DNA from: an uncultured Corynebacterium sp.
GTDB lineage: Bacteria; Actinomycetota; Actinomycetes; Mycobacteriales; Mycobacteriaceae
DNA length: 43,354 nt
Direction of reading: 5' to 3'
NCBI RefSeq assembly: GCF_946222985.1
Contig: NZ_CAMIFY010000019.1
Span: 1 to 43,354 of the forward strand
The notes below the pieces were generated by a model, which did no database searches, was not told the DNA's origin, and worked only from the letters and a program-made list of their open reading frames with translations. Below, in pieces: positions 8,011-15,685 of this stretch; position 1 is the first letter of the stretch, and every line of letters starts with the position of its first letter. The position numbers and the translations under genes are program-made.

Positions 8011-8086
8011 TGGTGCGCCCGAAGGGATTCGAACCCCTAACCTTCTGATCCGTAGTCAGATGCTCTATCCGTTGAGCTACGGGCGC
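8011..8086 (-). tRNA. tRNA-Arg(ACG), copy 2, with encoded CCA
   Basis: The 73-base tRNA body (8014-8086) is identical to copy 1, with anticodon ACG. Here the 3' CCA is encoded (8011-8013). It lies 3 bases from the tRNA-Ser gene on the same strand. The encoded CCA and the tRNA-Ser neighbour suggest this is the original copy. Confidence 0.97.
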
Positions 8087-8089
8087 TAG

Positions 8090-8181
8090 TGGCGGAGGCG
8101 AGAGGATTCGAACCTCCGGCCCGTCGTAAGACAGGCAACTCCTTAGCAGGGAGCCCCATTCGGCCGCTCTGGCACGCCTCC
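8090..8181 (-). tRNA. tRNA-Ser(GCT), with encoded CCA
   Basis: A class II tRNA with a long variable arm reads on the minus strand: acceptor GGAGGCG/CGCCTCC, anticodon loop CTGCTAA (anticodon GCT), T-arm GGTTCGAATCC, discriminator G and encoded CCA. Confidence 0.97.
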
Positions 8182-8375
8182 GTGCACCACGGGGATTCTA
8201 GCCGAGCGCCGCCGCACGAGGCAAAAACCCTCCGGCCGCACCCCGCACACGGATCGATTCGACCCCTCCCCTCCTCCGTTTCGGCCCCGCCCGACACCCC
8301 CGAAACCCGGCGCCGCCACGGCGAACCACCGCCCGGCGGGCGTCGTAAAGCAACCGGACGCGTAAGGTTTCCGCC

Positions 8376-9542
8376 ATGACCGGCAGCACCACCCCCGACC
8401 AGGCCCGCCCGACGACCCGCGAAGATCTGAACCTGATCCCCTCGTACGTCCCCGGCAAAACCACGCCCGACGCCCTGAAGCTGGCCAGCAACGAAATGAC
8501 GCAGGGGCCGCTGCCCTCCGTGCGCGACGCCATCGTCGACGCCGCCGCCGGCATCAACCGCTACCCCGACATGGCCGCCGTCGACGTGCGCACCACCATC
8601 GCCGAGCACCTCGGCCTGACCACCGCGCAGGTCGCCGTCGGATGCGGGTCGTCCGCGTTGTGCCAACAGCTCATCCAGGCCACCTGCACCGACGGCGACG
8701 AGGTCGTCTTCGCGTGGCGCAGCTTCGAGGCGTACCCGATTCTCGCCCGCGTGGCCGGCGCGGTGCCCGTGGCGGTGCCGGTCGACGCCGACCACCGCCA
8801 TGACCTCGAGGCGATGGCCGCCGCCATCGGCGAGCGCACCCGCCTGGTGTTCCTGTGCAATCCGAACAACCCGTCGGGCACGACCATCACCTCCGCCGAG
8901 TTCGAGGCGTTCATGGACGCCGTCCCCTCCGACGTGCTCGTCGCCCTCGACGAGGCCTACGTCGAGTTCATCCAGCCCGCCGACGGTGAAATCGGCGTCT
9001 CGGGCCGCGCCACCGGCGTCGACACCCCCAACGCCCTCGACGCGATCACCCGCCACCCCAACGTCGTCGGCCTGCGCACGTTTTCCAAGGTCTACGGCCT
9101 GGCGGGCCTGCGCATCGGCTACCTCTTCGGTGACCGCGCCATCGTCGACGCGGTCAACAAGGTCTGCATCCCCTTCTCCGTTAACGCGCTGGCCCAGGTC
9201 GCCGCAGTCGAGTCCCTGCGCGCCGTCGACGAGCTCGAACAGCGCATCGAGGTCGTCCGCGACCAGCGCCTGCGCCTGACCACCGCCATCAACGCCGCCG
9301 CCGGCGCCGAGGCGGTCATCCCCGACTCGCAGACGAATTTCGTGTGGATCCCCGAAGAGCGTCTGGCCTCGCTGTCCGGCGTCGGCTCGCTCGACGACGC
9401 CGCCGTCGCCGACTCCGAATCCTTTGCCTCGCACCTGGCGGGCAAGGCGATCGTGGTGCGGTTCTTCCGCGGCGAGGGCGTGCGCATCACCGTCACCGAC
9501 GCCGACGAAACCGACCGGGTCCTCGCGGCGCTGGGCCTCTAG
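8376..9542 (+). CDS. pat: Pat-type (HisC-like) aromatic amino acid aminotransferase
   Basis: This is a 388-residue PLP-dependent fold-type I aminotransferase of the HisC/Pat family, cytoplasmic, acting in phenylalanine/tyrosine or histidinol-phosphate transamination. Visible motifs are LKLASNEMTQGPLPS at the start of the fold, NPNNPSGT, LDEAYVEF, and RTFSKVYGLAGLRIGY with the PLP-binding Lys238. Near the C-terminus, FFRGEGVRITV supplies a substrate-carboxylate Arg. No other histidine genes are adjacent, which favours Pat over the biosynthetic HisC, but the two are not reliably separated by sequence alone. The ATG at 8376 has AAGG upstream. Its TAG stop overlaps the stop of the convergent gene in CTAG. 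Confidence 0.85.
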   Translation: MTGSTTPDQARPTTREDLNLIPSYVPGKTTPDALKLASNEMTQGPLPSVRDAIVDAAAGINRYPDMAAVDVRTTIAEHLGLTTAQVAVGCGSSALCQQLIQATCTDGDEVVFAWRSFEAYPILARVAGAVPVAVPVDADHRHDLEAMAAAIGERTRLVFLCNPNNPSGTTITSAEFEAFMDAVPSDVLVALDEAYVEFIQPADGEIGVSGRATGVDTPNALDAITRHPNVVGLRTFSKVYGLAGLRIGYLFGDRAIVDAVNKVCIPFSVNALAQVAAVESLRAVDELEQRIEVVRDQRLRLTTAINAAAGAEAVIPDSQTNFVWIPEERLASLSGVGSLDDAAVADSESFASHLAGKAIVVRFFRGEGVRITVTDADETDRVLAALGL

Positions 9543-10723
9543 TTCGACTCGTCGGGATCTTCCCGCATCGACTTCGTGGGGGAGGTCTTCTCCAGGGAGG
9601 TCTTTTCCGGAGAAGTCTTCTCCCGTGAGGTCTTTTCCGAAGAGGTCTTCTTCGTGGAGGACTCCTCCGCGGAGTCCTCCTCCGAGGGAGATTCACCCGC
9701 CGGCGAGTTCCCGGACTTCCCGGACTTCTCCGACTTCTCCGGCTTTTCGGAGGTCGCCTCGTCCGACGTCTCCTGATCAGACGTCGCCTCGTCCGACGTC
9801 TCCTCGCCCGAACCCGACGTGCCCGCCCCCGCCTTGCCCGACGTCTCCGGCGGCGTGTTCTGGCACGCCCCGCCGCGCGGGGTGTGTGCGGCGATGGATT
9901 CCGCCAGCGCGTCGAGCATCTCGCGGCCGGTCTCGTCGGTGGCGTCACCTGGCCGGGCCGCGATGGCCACGCCGACCACGCCCCCGTCGGCGGGAATCGT
10001 GCCGAACTGCCGTGAGGTGTATCCGCCCAGCTCGTCGGGCCCCCAGCCACCCTTGAATCGGGCGCCGTCGATCTCGCCGAGGCCGTAGGACTGGTAGCCG
10101 ACGATGTCGCCCATCGCCTCGAGCACCGGGTCCACGCCCTCGATGCACGGCAGGTTCGCCCCGAAGGCCGCCTGGTCGGTCAGCTCCCACTGCGTGTCGC
10201 CCGGCGCGGTCCACGCCTCGAACTCGGTCTCGACGTCGCCGCCCTCGACCAGCACGTCGTTGACGGCCTGCGCGGCCATGCCCGCGTCACCGAGCGAAAT
10301 CCACATCATTTCCGCGGAGAGGTTGTCCGATTCGGTGATCATCGGATCGACCAGGTCGGTGGCCCATTCCGATTCCTTCACGCCGGCGACGGCCACCGGG
10401 ATCTTGGACGTCGACCACGCCGCGACGTCGGAAAGCTCACCCGCGCTGACGGGCCCGTCATCCGAGGTCGCACCCGGCACGGCCAACGCCACGGCGGCCT
10501 CGCCCTCGTATTCCTCGGCGATGTCGGCGACCTCGTCGGCGAGCTCCTCGTTCATCGAACCCCGGATTTCCCAGCTGGTGTCGAGCGGCTTTTCGACGCC
10601 CACGTCCCCCGAGTTGCCCGTGTCCGCGCACGCGACGGCGAACATCGACGCGGTCGCCGCGACGGCGGCCACGATGGCGCGGCGTCGACCCTTCGACGTC
10701 CGGTGCACCGTTGAACGGACCAT
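9539..10723 (-). CDS. Lipoprotein with beta-lactamase-like serine hydrolase domain and Ser/Lys/Glu repeat tail
   Basis: This 394-residue protein has a lipoprotein signal peptide with a lipobox-like MFAVAC (Cys32). All three class A beta-lactamase/PBP-type motifs can be read: S104-T-S-K107, S132-D-N134 and K224-G-G. The fold is therefore likely a serine hydrolase or an inactive relative at the outer face of the membrane; substrate unknown. From about residue 270 the chain is low-complexity, ending in five-residue repeats of KTSxE type. The ATG at 10723 is chosen over a GTG two codons earlier because AGAAGG is then well spaced. The next gene upstream is a paralogue. Confidence 0.78.
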   Translation of the reverse strand: MVRSTVHRTSKGRRRAIVAAVAATASMFAVACADTGNSGDVGVEKPLDTSWEIRGSMNEELADEVADIAEEYEGEAAVALAVPGATSDDGPVSAGELSDVAAWSTSKIPVAVAGVKESEWATDLVDPMITESDNLSAEMMWISLGDAGMAAQAVNDVLVEGGDVETEFEAWTAPGDTQWELTDQAAFGANLPCIEGVDPVLEAMGDIVGYQSYGLGEIDGARFKGGWGPDELGGYTSRQFGTIPADGGVVGVAIAARPGDATDETGREMLDALAESIAAHTPRGGACQNTPPETSGKAGAGTSGSGEETSDEATSDQETSDEATSEKPEKSEKSGKSGNSPAGESPSEEDSAEESSTKKTSSEKTSREKTSPEKTSLEKTSPTKSMREDPDESN

Positions 10724-10784
10724 TCCCACCTTCTCCCTTCGGAGCCGCCTCCCGAGCTCGGGACGCGACCCACAGGCGGAGAAC

Positions 10785-11747
10785 TTAGCAAGTTCCGCCC
10801 GCCGGCATGTGGCGTTGGATGGCCGCGGCGATGTCCGAGAGCATCACGCGGCCGGTCTCGTAGGTGCCGTCGGCCGGCCGCACGGCGACGGCGAGTCCGA
10901 GTTCCCCGTCCGGGACCTGCACCGTTCCGAATTGTCGGACGATATACGCACCGGCGGGATCGGGGCCCCAGCCGCCCTTGAAGCGGGCGCCGGGAATCGT
11001 GCCCAATCCGTAGCTCTGGTCCTCGACGACGGCTCCCATCGCTTCGACGACCTCATCGGAGCCCTCGATGCACGTGAGGTTGGCGCCGAACGTGGCCTGA
11101 TCCGGCAGGGCCCACTGTGTCTGACCGAAAGCGGTGTACTCGGGGCGAGTGCGCTCGGGGTTGGTGGTCGTGGCGAGGTCGCCGCCGTCGCGCAGCACCG
11201 CGTCGGTGGCCGCGGCCGCCGAATACGGATCACCGAGGCTCGCCCACAGCGCCTCGGCCGCCGCATTGTCGGACGAGGTCAGGGCAGCGCGGACGGTGTC
11301 GTCGGCGCTGCCGGTGGCGCGCACCGAAGCGATGGCGACGGGCACCTTCGACGTCGACCAGGCGACGTCGGAAAGCAACGTCCCCACCGACCGCGGCTCC
11401 GCATCGACGCCCGGTCGGGACCAGGCCACCCCGGCCTGCGCGCCATGCGCGGCGACGATGCCGTCGAGCTCGGCGGCGATGGCCTCGGCGGCCTCGTCGG
11501 GCGGGGTGGCTGGCAGATCCGCGCCGCCGTCGGTTCCCCGAGCGCCGTCCCCTTCGGGCATGGTCGGGTCGGGCGCATCGGCATCGACGCCCGTCGCCTC
11601 CGGATCGTCGCCGGAACCGCCGAACGCGCCGTCCGGAATGGTGCAACCGCCGAGCGCCAGGGCGCCCGCGATCACGGGAGCGAGCAAAAGAACCCGGCGC
11701 CGCGCGGGGCCGGACGACGCGCGAACGACCACGGCACCACCCGGCAT
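10785..11747 (-). CDS. Lipoprotein with beta-lactamase-like serine hydrolase domain (paralogue)
   Basis: This 320-residue lipoprotein (lipobox ALGGC, Cys35) is a tandem paralogue of the gene downstream. It has S131-T-S-K134, S159-D-N161 and K257-G-G, and shares SYGLG...ARFKGGWGPD and RQFGT with its neighbour. It lacks the repeat tail and instead has an acidic Pro/Asp-rich linker after the lipid anchor (residues 45-85). The ATG at 11747 is used; an in-frame TTG at 11762 would overlap the upstream gene's stop. Ser-x-x-Lys and Ser-Asp-Asn suggest an active-site serine, but antibiotic resistance should not be inferred. Confidence 0.75.
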   Translation of the reverse strand: MPGGAVVVRASSGPARRRVLLLAPVIAGALALGGCTIPDGAFGGSGDDPEATGVDADAPDPTMPEGDGARGTDGGADLPATPPDEAAEAIAAELDGIVAAHGAQAGVAWSRPGVDAEPRSVGTLLSDVAWSTSKVPVAIASVRATGSADDTVRAALTSSDNAAAEALWASLGDPYSAAAATDAVLRDGGDLATTTNPERTRPEYTAFGQTQWALPDQATFGANLTCIEGSDEVVEAMGAVVEDQSYGLGTIPGARFKGGWGPDPAGAYIVRQFGTVQVPDGELGLAVAVRPADGTYETGRVMLSDIAAAIQRHMPAGGTC

Positions 11748-11754
11748 CGCACGC

Positions 11755-12588
11755 CTAGACAATGTGCACGACCGCGTTGTTGCCGCCGCGGCAGGTCACC
11801 ACGTCGCCGTCGTCGGTGCAGTTCATGGAGTAGCTGGTGCCGGTGACGGAGCTGTACGCCTGGATCGTGCCAGAGAGTTCACCGGTGTCGGCGTAATGCT
11901 CGACGAAGGCGTCGCGGACGGACTTCGTGAACGGGCAGCTGGTCACGCTCGTGCCCGCGTAATAGAGGTTGAGGTCCCCGGGGGCGCCGCTGCCGCCGCA
12001 CTGGGTCCAGTCCGCCGGGGCGGCGAAGCCCTCGGCTCGGCCGCCGGCGGCGTCCTCGCCCTCCGAAGCGGCGTCGTCGCCCTGCGTCGCGGTGGATTGC
12101 CCGCCGGCGCCGGCGGTGTCGCCGTCATCGTCGGATAACAGGTAATACCCCAACAGGCCGGCACCGACGAGGAGAAGCAGCGCGATCAGCACCGAAAGCA
12201 GGACCTTGACCCCGCCGCCACCACCGCGCGGTGGTTCGCCCTGCCATCCTCCGGCCGGATACGCCCCGGGCGGCGGCCCCTGATACTGACCGGGGCCCGG
12301 TCCGGAGTTCGGCCCGGAATAGGGTCCCGGCTGCGCTCCCGGGTACGACCCTGGGCCGGCACCCGGATGCGCTCCCGGGGGCGGCCCGGAGTATCCGCCC
12401 GTCGCGGGGCCAGGCTGCGCACCGTAGCCGCCGTTCCGGTCGCCGGCGCCGTCGCGGGGCGGCGGCGCGCCCCACTCGTCGCCGTTCGCCTCGGGGGTCT
12501 CCGACCAGGCGAGTCCGCCGTCGATCGGCTCCCATTCGGACGTCGGATCGACGTCACGGCCTCTGGGATCGTTCATGGTCGCCACCAT
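11755..12588 (-). CDS. Gly/Pro-rich single-pass membrane protein, unknown function
   Basis: I do not recognise the family. The 277-residue product has a Gly/Pro/Gln-rich disordered N-terminal arm (about residues 40-125) and a basic-flanked transmembrane helix at about 127-151 (VKVLLSVLIALLLLVGAGLL). An acidic linker follows, then a 90-residue extracytoplasmic domain with four cysteines (WTQCGG, TSCPF, MNCTDD, VTCRGG) that could form two disulfides. The start is uncertain: ATG 12588, GTG 12585 and ATG 12576 are in frame near an AAGAGG. The architecture resembles the gene at 13890-15029. Confidence 0.72.
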   Translation of the reverse strand: MVATMNDPRGRDVDPTSEWEPIDGGLAWSETPEANGDEWGAPPPRDGAGDRNGGYGAQPGPATGGYSGPPPGAHPGAGPGSYPGAQPGPYSGPNSGPGPGQYQGPPPGAYPAGGWQGEPPRGGGGGVKVLLSVLIALLLLVGAGLLGYYLLSDDDGDTAGAGGQSTATQGDDAASEGEDAAGGRAEGFAAPADWTQCGGSGAPGDLNLYYAGTSVTSCPFTKSVRDAFVEHYADTGELSGTIQAYSSVTGTSYSMNCTDDGDVVTCRGGNNAVVHIV

Positions 12589-12679
12589 TCCTCTTGGGAA
12601 ACCTTCGACTTCGATTCTGGCACAGCCGCGCGGCGATCCCACCCGGCCAACCCCCTCGACCGCCCATGCGGCGCCCCAA

Positions 12680-12709
12680 AGGGGCCGGGTCCAGATCGAC
12701 CCGGCCCCT
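12680..12709 (-). terminator. Terminator after the secreted-protein gene
   Basis: A perfect 12-bp stem (AGGGGCCGGGTC / GACCCGGCCCCT) with a 6-base loop lies just past the stop codon. On the minus strand it is followed only by TTTGGGG, so the U-tract is weak. Confidence 0.65.
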
Positions 12710-12726
12710 CCCCCATCACATCGAGA

Positions 12727-13557
12727 TCAGATCGAGCCGAGGTCGTAGCCCTCGAGCGAACCGAAGATGTTCTCGAGACCGACGCCGACCTCGATCGGCA
12801 CACCACCGGTGTCTCCGCCCGCGTTCTTGGGGAACGCGCCCAGCACCGAGCTCACGCGCGCGACTCCGCCATGCTCGTATTCGCCAGGCTCTTGAGGTGC
12901 CCGGTACACGAAGTCCACGACGATGGACTGCCCGGACTCGATTCGGGGATTGTCCTGGTAGAGACCCAGGAAGCCGTCTTCGTTCCAGGCGACCTTGACC
13001 TCGCGCACCCCGTCGCCCTCGCGCTCGACGATCTCGTATTCGTCCTCGGAAAGGACGTGCGCGGCCTCGCCCAGCGCGTTGGACTTCATGCGCATCACGG
13101 AGACGAGATCGAATCCGTCGGGCATGACATTGCGCAGTTCGCGCACGAAGGAGTGGCCGCCGTTGCCCGCGACTTCGAGGCGAACGGTGACCAGCCCGCC
13201 GGGCAGCACCTTCTGCCCCGCGACCACCTGCTTGTTCAGGGTCGCGTCGTAGACGGTGCCGATGAACGGCAGAGTCGTGGATGCGGTGCCCAGCTCGACC
13301 TTCTCGCCGGTGCTCTCGGGGAGGCTCGGCATGATCGGGCTCAGATCGGGCATGCCGGGGATGGCTTCGATGACGCCCGGCGGAATGTCGGGGATTCCGG
13401 CGGAGTCGGCTTGGGCGCCGGCGGGGGCGGCCGCGGCGACGAGCATCGCCGCCGCCGCGCCGGCCGCGACGACCGCACGCGACGGCCGGGGAAGACGAAA
13501 CGAGCGGAGGGGATGCACGGCTCGATTGGCGCGGACGGCGAGGGATGAATTGCGCAT
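12727..13557 (-). CDS. Secreted protein of unknown function
   Basis: This 276-residue protein has an Arg-rich N-terminus and a long Ala-rich signal peptide ending near APAGAQA (about residue 48). The mature part begins PDIPPGVIEAIPGMPDLSP and continues as a beta-rich domain (VTVRLEVAGNGGHSFVREL, then IESGQSIVVDFVYRAP) without cysteines. No catalytic motif is visible. The beta-strand pattern suggests an adhesion- or immunoglobulin-like fold, which is only a guess. AAAGGAA precedes the ATG at 13557; an earlier ATG at 13584 lacks a ribosome site. Its promoter region contains the spaced TGTGAC-type repeat also found upstream of the GH25 lysozyme. Confidence 0.75.
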   Translation of the reverse strand: MRNSSLAVRANRAVHPLRSFRLPRPSRAVVAAGAAAAMLVAAAAPAGAQADSAGIPDIPPGVIEAIPGMPDLSPIMPSLPESTGEKVELGTASTTLPFIGTVYDATLNKQVVAGQKVLPGGLVTVRLEVAGNGGHSFVRELRNVMPDGFDLVSVMRMKSNALGEAAHVLSEDEYEIVEREGDGVREVKVAWNEDGFLGLYQDNPRIESGQSIVVDFVYRAPQEPGEYEHGGVARVSSVLGAFPKNAGGDTGGVPIEVGVGLENIFGSLEGYDLGSI

Positions 13558-13726
13558 GGGGGTTCCTTTGACTGAATCGGGCATCGACGGCAGACGTTGA
13601 CGGTGGACATTGACGCGGCCGCACCGCCGCCGGACCTAAGGCCGGCGAGGGAAACGGGCCCGGAAATGCGGACGAGGCCAACCCACACACGACCGTGATC
13701 GCGCATCACCTAGTGAGATCTAATCC
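13558..13726 (-). promoter_or_regulatory. Leader region and possible -10 of the secreted-protein gene
   Basis: About 170 bases without a gene lie between the start codon at 13557 and the repeat motif at 13727. A possible -10 (TTAGAT on the minus strand, 13718-13723) would give a leader of roughly 150 bases. I see no riboswitch-like fold in it. Confidence 0.35.
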
Positions 13727-13756
13727 CATCCGTCACAATTGCACCATCAGTCACAC
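13727..13756 (-). promoter_or_regulatory. Spaced direct-repeat motif (copy 1) upstream of a secreted-protein gene
   Basis: CATCCGTCACA (13727-13737) and CATCAGTCACAC (13745-13756) are direct repeats with an 18-base period. On the coding strand they read TGTGACTGATG and TGTGACGGATG. The same arrangement occurs at 38583-38612, upstream of the GH25 lysozyme. Confidence 0.55.
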
Positions 13757-13820
13757 CTGTTTCACCCCCGAAACTCGCCGAACGCCGGCTCCCATTGCGG
13801 TCGGCGGGACGAAAACGTCG

Positions 13821-13861
13821 AAAAGCGGCGTGGACGACCGAAGAAAGGTCGTCCACGCCGC
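13821..13861 (-). terminator. Rho-independent terminator of the collagen-like protein gene
   Basis: A 15-bp perfect stem (13825-13839 with 13847-13861; GCGGCGTGGACGACC) and 7-base loop are followed on the minus strand by TTTTCGACGTTTT. It lies 29 bases past the stop of the gene at 13890. Confidence 0.9.
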
Positions 13862-13889
13862 CATTGCGCAGCAGGCCGGAAAAGTACCG

Positions 13890-15029
13890 TTACATCTGCT
13901 CGGCCGTCGCCTTGGCGTCGGCCGCATCGTCGAACGGGTAGATCTCCATCGCGACGCCGGCGTTCTCGTCGGCGTAGAAGATCTTGCTGGAACCGCCCGT
14001 GTACGAAGCGACGATGAGGGTCTGGCCACCCTCCTCGGAGATGATCTCGTAATCCATGCTGCGGGCCTGTTCCAGGGAAGCCGACGCCCATTCGCCGTCC
14101 TCGATGAACTCGATGTTCTTGCCGGCGAGCGGGCCACCGCTGACGGCCGAGCAACGCATGCCCGGAACCTCGCGGTCACCGACGGCGGTGTCGTAGGACG
14201 TGATCGTGGCCGTGGCCTCGCGGCAATTTTCGACGTTGTCGGTGACGAACGCCGGAACCGCCGACGCGTAGGGCTCGGGGACCGAACCGTCGCCGCCGCC
14301 GCTGGTGGCGGGCGAGGTGGTCTCGGTCGCGCTCGACGCCGTGGTTTCCGACGTCTCGGCGCCGGTTTCCTCGGTCGTATTCTCCTCGCCGTTCTCCTCG
14401 GTCGCGGTGGTGGTCGTCTCTCCACCGTCGCCGTCTTCGTCATCGTTTCCGACGAAGAACCACAGGGCGCCGAGCAGCAGAATCGCCACGGCGGCCAGGG
14501 CCAGGACGATCATCAGCACCTTGGAGTTCGATCCGCCCGAACCACCCTCGCCGGAGCTGGACGGCACGCCGTAGCCGGAGGGATCGTTGGGGTCGTTCGG
14601 ACCACCGGGGCCACCCGGGCCACCCGGCCCCTGAGGACCATTCGGGCCGCCCGGCCCACCCGGGCCCTGCGGACCGTTCGGACCGCCGGGGCCACCGGGG
14701 CCACCCGGCCCCTGAGGACCGTTCGGGCCACCGAACCCACCGGGCTGATTCGGGCCACCCGGCCCGGCCGGACCACCCTGGGAACCGTAGGCGCCGTAAC
14801 CGCCCGAGCCCTGCGGACCGGGGCCACCGGGCTGGCCCGGCGAACCGGCCGAACCCGAAGCTCCCGCGGCACCGGCGCCGGCGGCACCGGAATCGCCGCC
14901 CCAACCGGTCTGATCCTGTGGATTGCCGTACGGGTTGGAGGGGCCGTTCTGCGCGTACGGATCGCTCGAGCCTCCGTACCGTCCGCCGATTCCGGGATCG
15001 TCACCGTATCCGTGGTTCTTGTCGTTCAT
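13890..15029 (-). CDS. Single-pass membrane protein with collagen-like Gly-Pro-rich cytoplasmic arm
   Basis: The 379-residue product has a Gly/Pro/Asn/Gln arm with collagen-like GPx/GGP repeats at about residues 61-150 (units such as GPNGPQGPGGPGG). One transmembrane helix follows at about 170-194 (SKVLMIVLALAAVAILLLGALWFF spans it). Then comes a Thr/Glu-rich linker and a C-terminal extracytoplasmic domain with two cysteines (VENCREATA, GMRCSAV). Topology prediction puts the Gly/Pro arm in the cytoplasm. The ATG at 15029 is chosen; a GTG four codons upstream is possible. A perfect terminator follows. Function unknown; it may belong with the similarly built gene at 11755-12588. Confidence 0.75.
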   Translation of the reverse strand: MNDKNHGYGDDPGIGGRYGGSSDPYAQNGPSNPYGNPQDQTGWGGDSGAAGAGAAGASGSAGSPGQPGGPGPQGSGGYGAYGSQGGPAGPGGPNQPGGFGGPNGPQGPGGPGGPGGPNGPQGPGGPGGPNGPQGPGGPGGPGGPNDPNDPSGYGVPSSSGEGGSGGSNSKVLMIVLALAAVAILLLGALWFFVGNDDEDGDGGETTTTATEENGEENTTEETGAETSETTASSATETTSPATSGGGDGSVPEPYASAVPAFVTDNVENCREATATITSYDTAVGDREVPGMRCSAVSGGPLAGKNIEFIEDGEWASASLEQARSMDYEIISEEGGQTLIVASYTGGSSKIFYADENAGVAMEIYPFDDAADAKATAEQM

Positions 15030-15368
15030 GGCCTTGTCCACCTTTCCGGGGTTTTGCCTCGATAGTTCGGGACGGCGGAGAAATCGTGCGCGCCGTCTTC
15101 AACGATGTGATGCACCGGGAATCCGAAAGGTTCCCGACCCGTTCGGAAAAATCGCGTCCCCCGCACAATCGACCCAATTGCCGACCGCGAAGGGGAACCC
15201 CGTTCATTCCCTTGTCAAAAGCGTACCCGTGAATGTGGCGTTCGTCACCGCGAGAATGGCTCGACCACGCCCCCGGTCATGGGCCCCGACCTGGGGTCGA
15301 TGCCCGCCGGGGCATCGGACTCCCGGCCGCGAAACCACCCGCCACTGCCCGTTCCCGAAAACGACGAA
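15030..15368. other. Intergenic region without a recognised gene
   Basis: The stretch upstream of the collagen-like gene contains TTGACA-like sequence on the minus strand (about 15214-15219, TTTTGACAAGG) but no convincing -10. One weak half-site resembling the TGTGAC motif lies near 15240-15249 (GTTCGTCACC). No coding or RNA gene is seen. Confidence 0.4.
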
Positions 15369-15409
15369 GGCCCGGCCGGGCAACCGTGAAACGGCCGCCC
15401 GACCGGGCC
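15369..15409 (-). terminator. Terminator of tRNA-Ser(TGA)
   Basis: A 13-bp stem (15369-15381 with 15397-15409, one G-U pair) is followed on the minus strand by TTCGTCGTTTTC, six bases past the tRNA 3' end. Confidence 0.75.
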
Positions 15410-15414
15410 AATCG

Positions 15415-15499
15415 CGGAAGTGGAGGGATTTGAACCCCCGGTCCGGTGAAGGACGCTCGCTTTCAAGGCGAGTGCATTCGGCCGCTCTGCCACACTTCC
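15415..15499 (-). tRNA. tRNA-Ser(TGA)
   Basis: A class II tRNA with long variable arm reads on the minus strand: acceptor GGAAGTG/CACTTCC, anticodon loop CTTGAAA (anticodon TGA), T-arm GGTTCAAATCC, discriminator G. CCA is not encoded. Confidence 0.97.
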
Positions 15500-15685
15500 C
15501 CGCCCCGACCGAAGACGGGACTCCCCGATCTTAAACGGCGGCCCGCCCCGCGACCCAACCGCCCGCGACGGGCCCCGGGGACACTCCGGGACGCTCCGGG
15601 GCCCTCCAGGGCGCCCCGAGCCACCCCGCCCGGCTCACGACGTGACTTCGACCACATCTCGGCCACCGGTGGTTAGAGTGGAGGC

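Noticed and set aside
526..8086. Prophage or integrative conjugative element
   Set aside because: No integrase, phage structural or conjugation genes occur between the tRNA copies.
14560..14860. GC-rich tandem repeat DNA in 14.5-14.9 kb
   Set aside because: It is explained by the collagen-like Gly-Pro coding repeats of the gene at 13890-15029.
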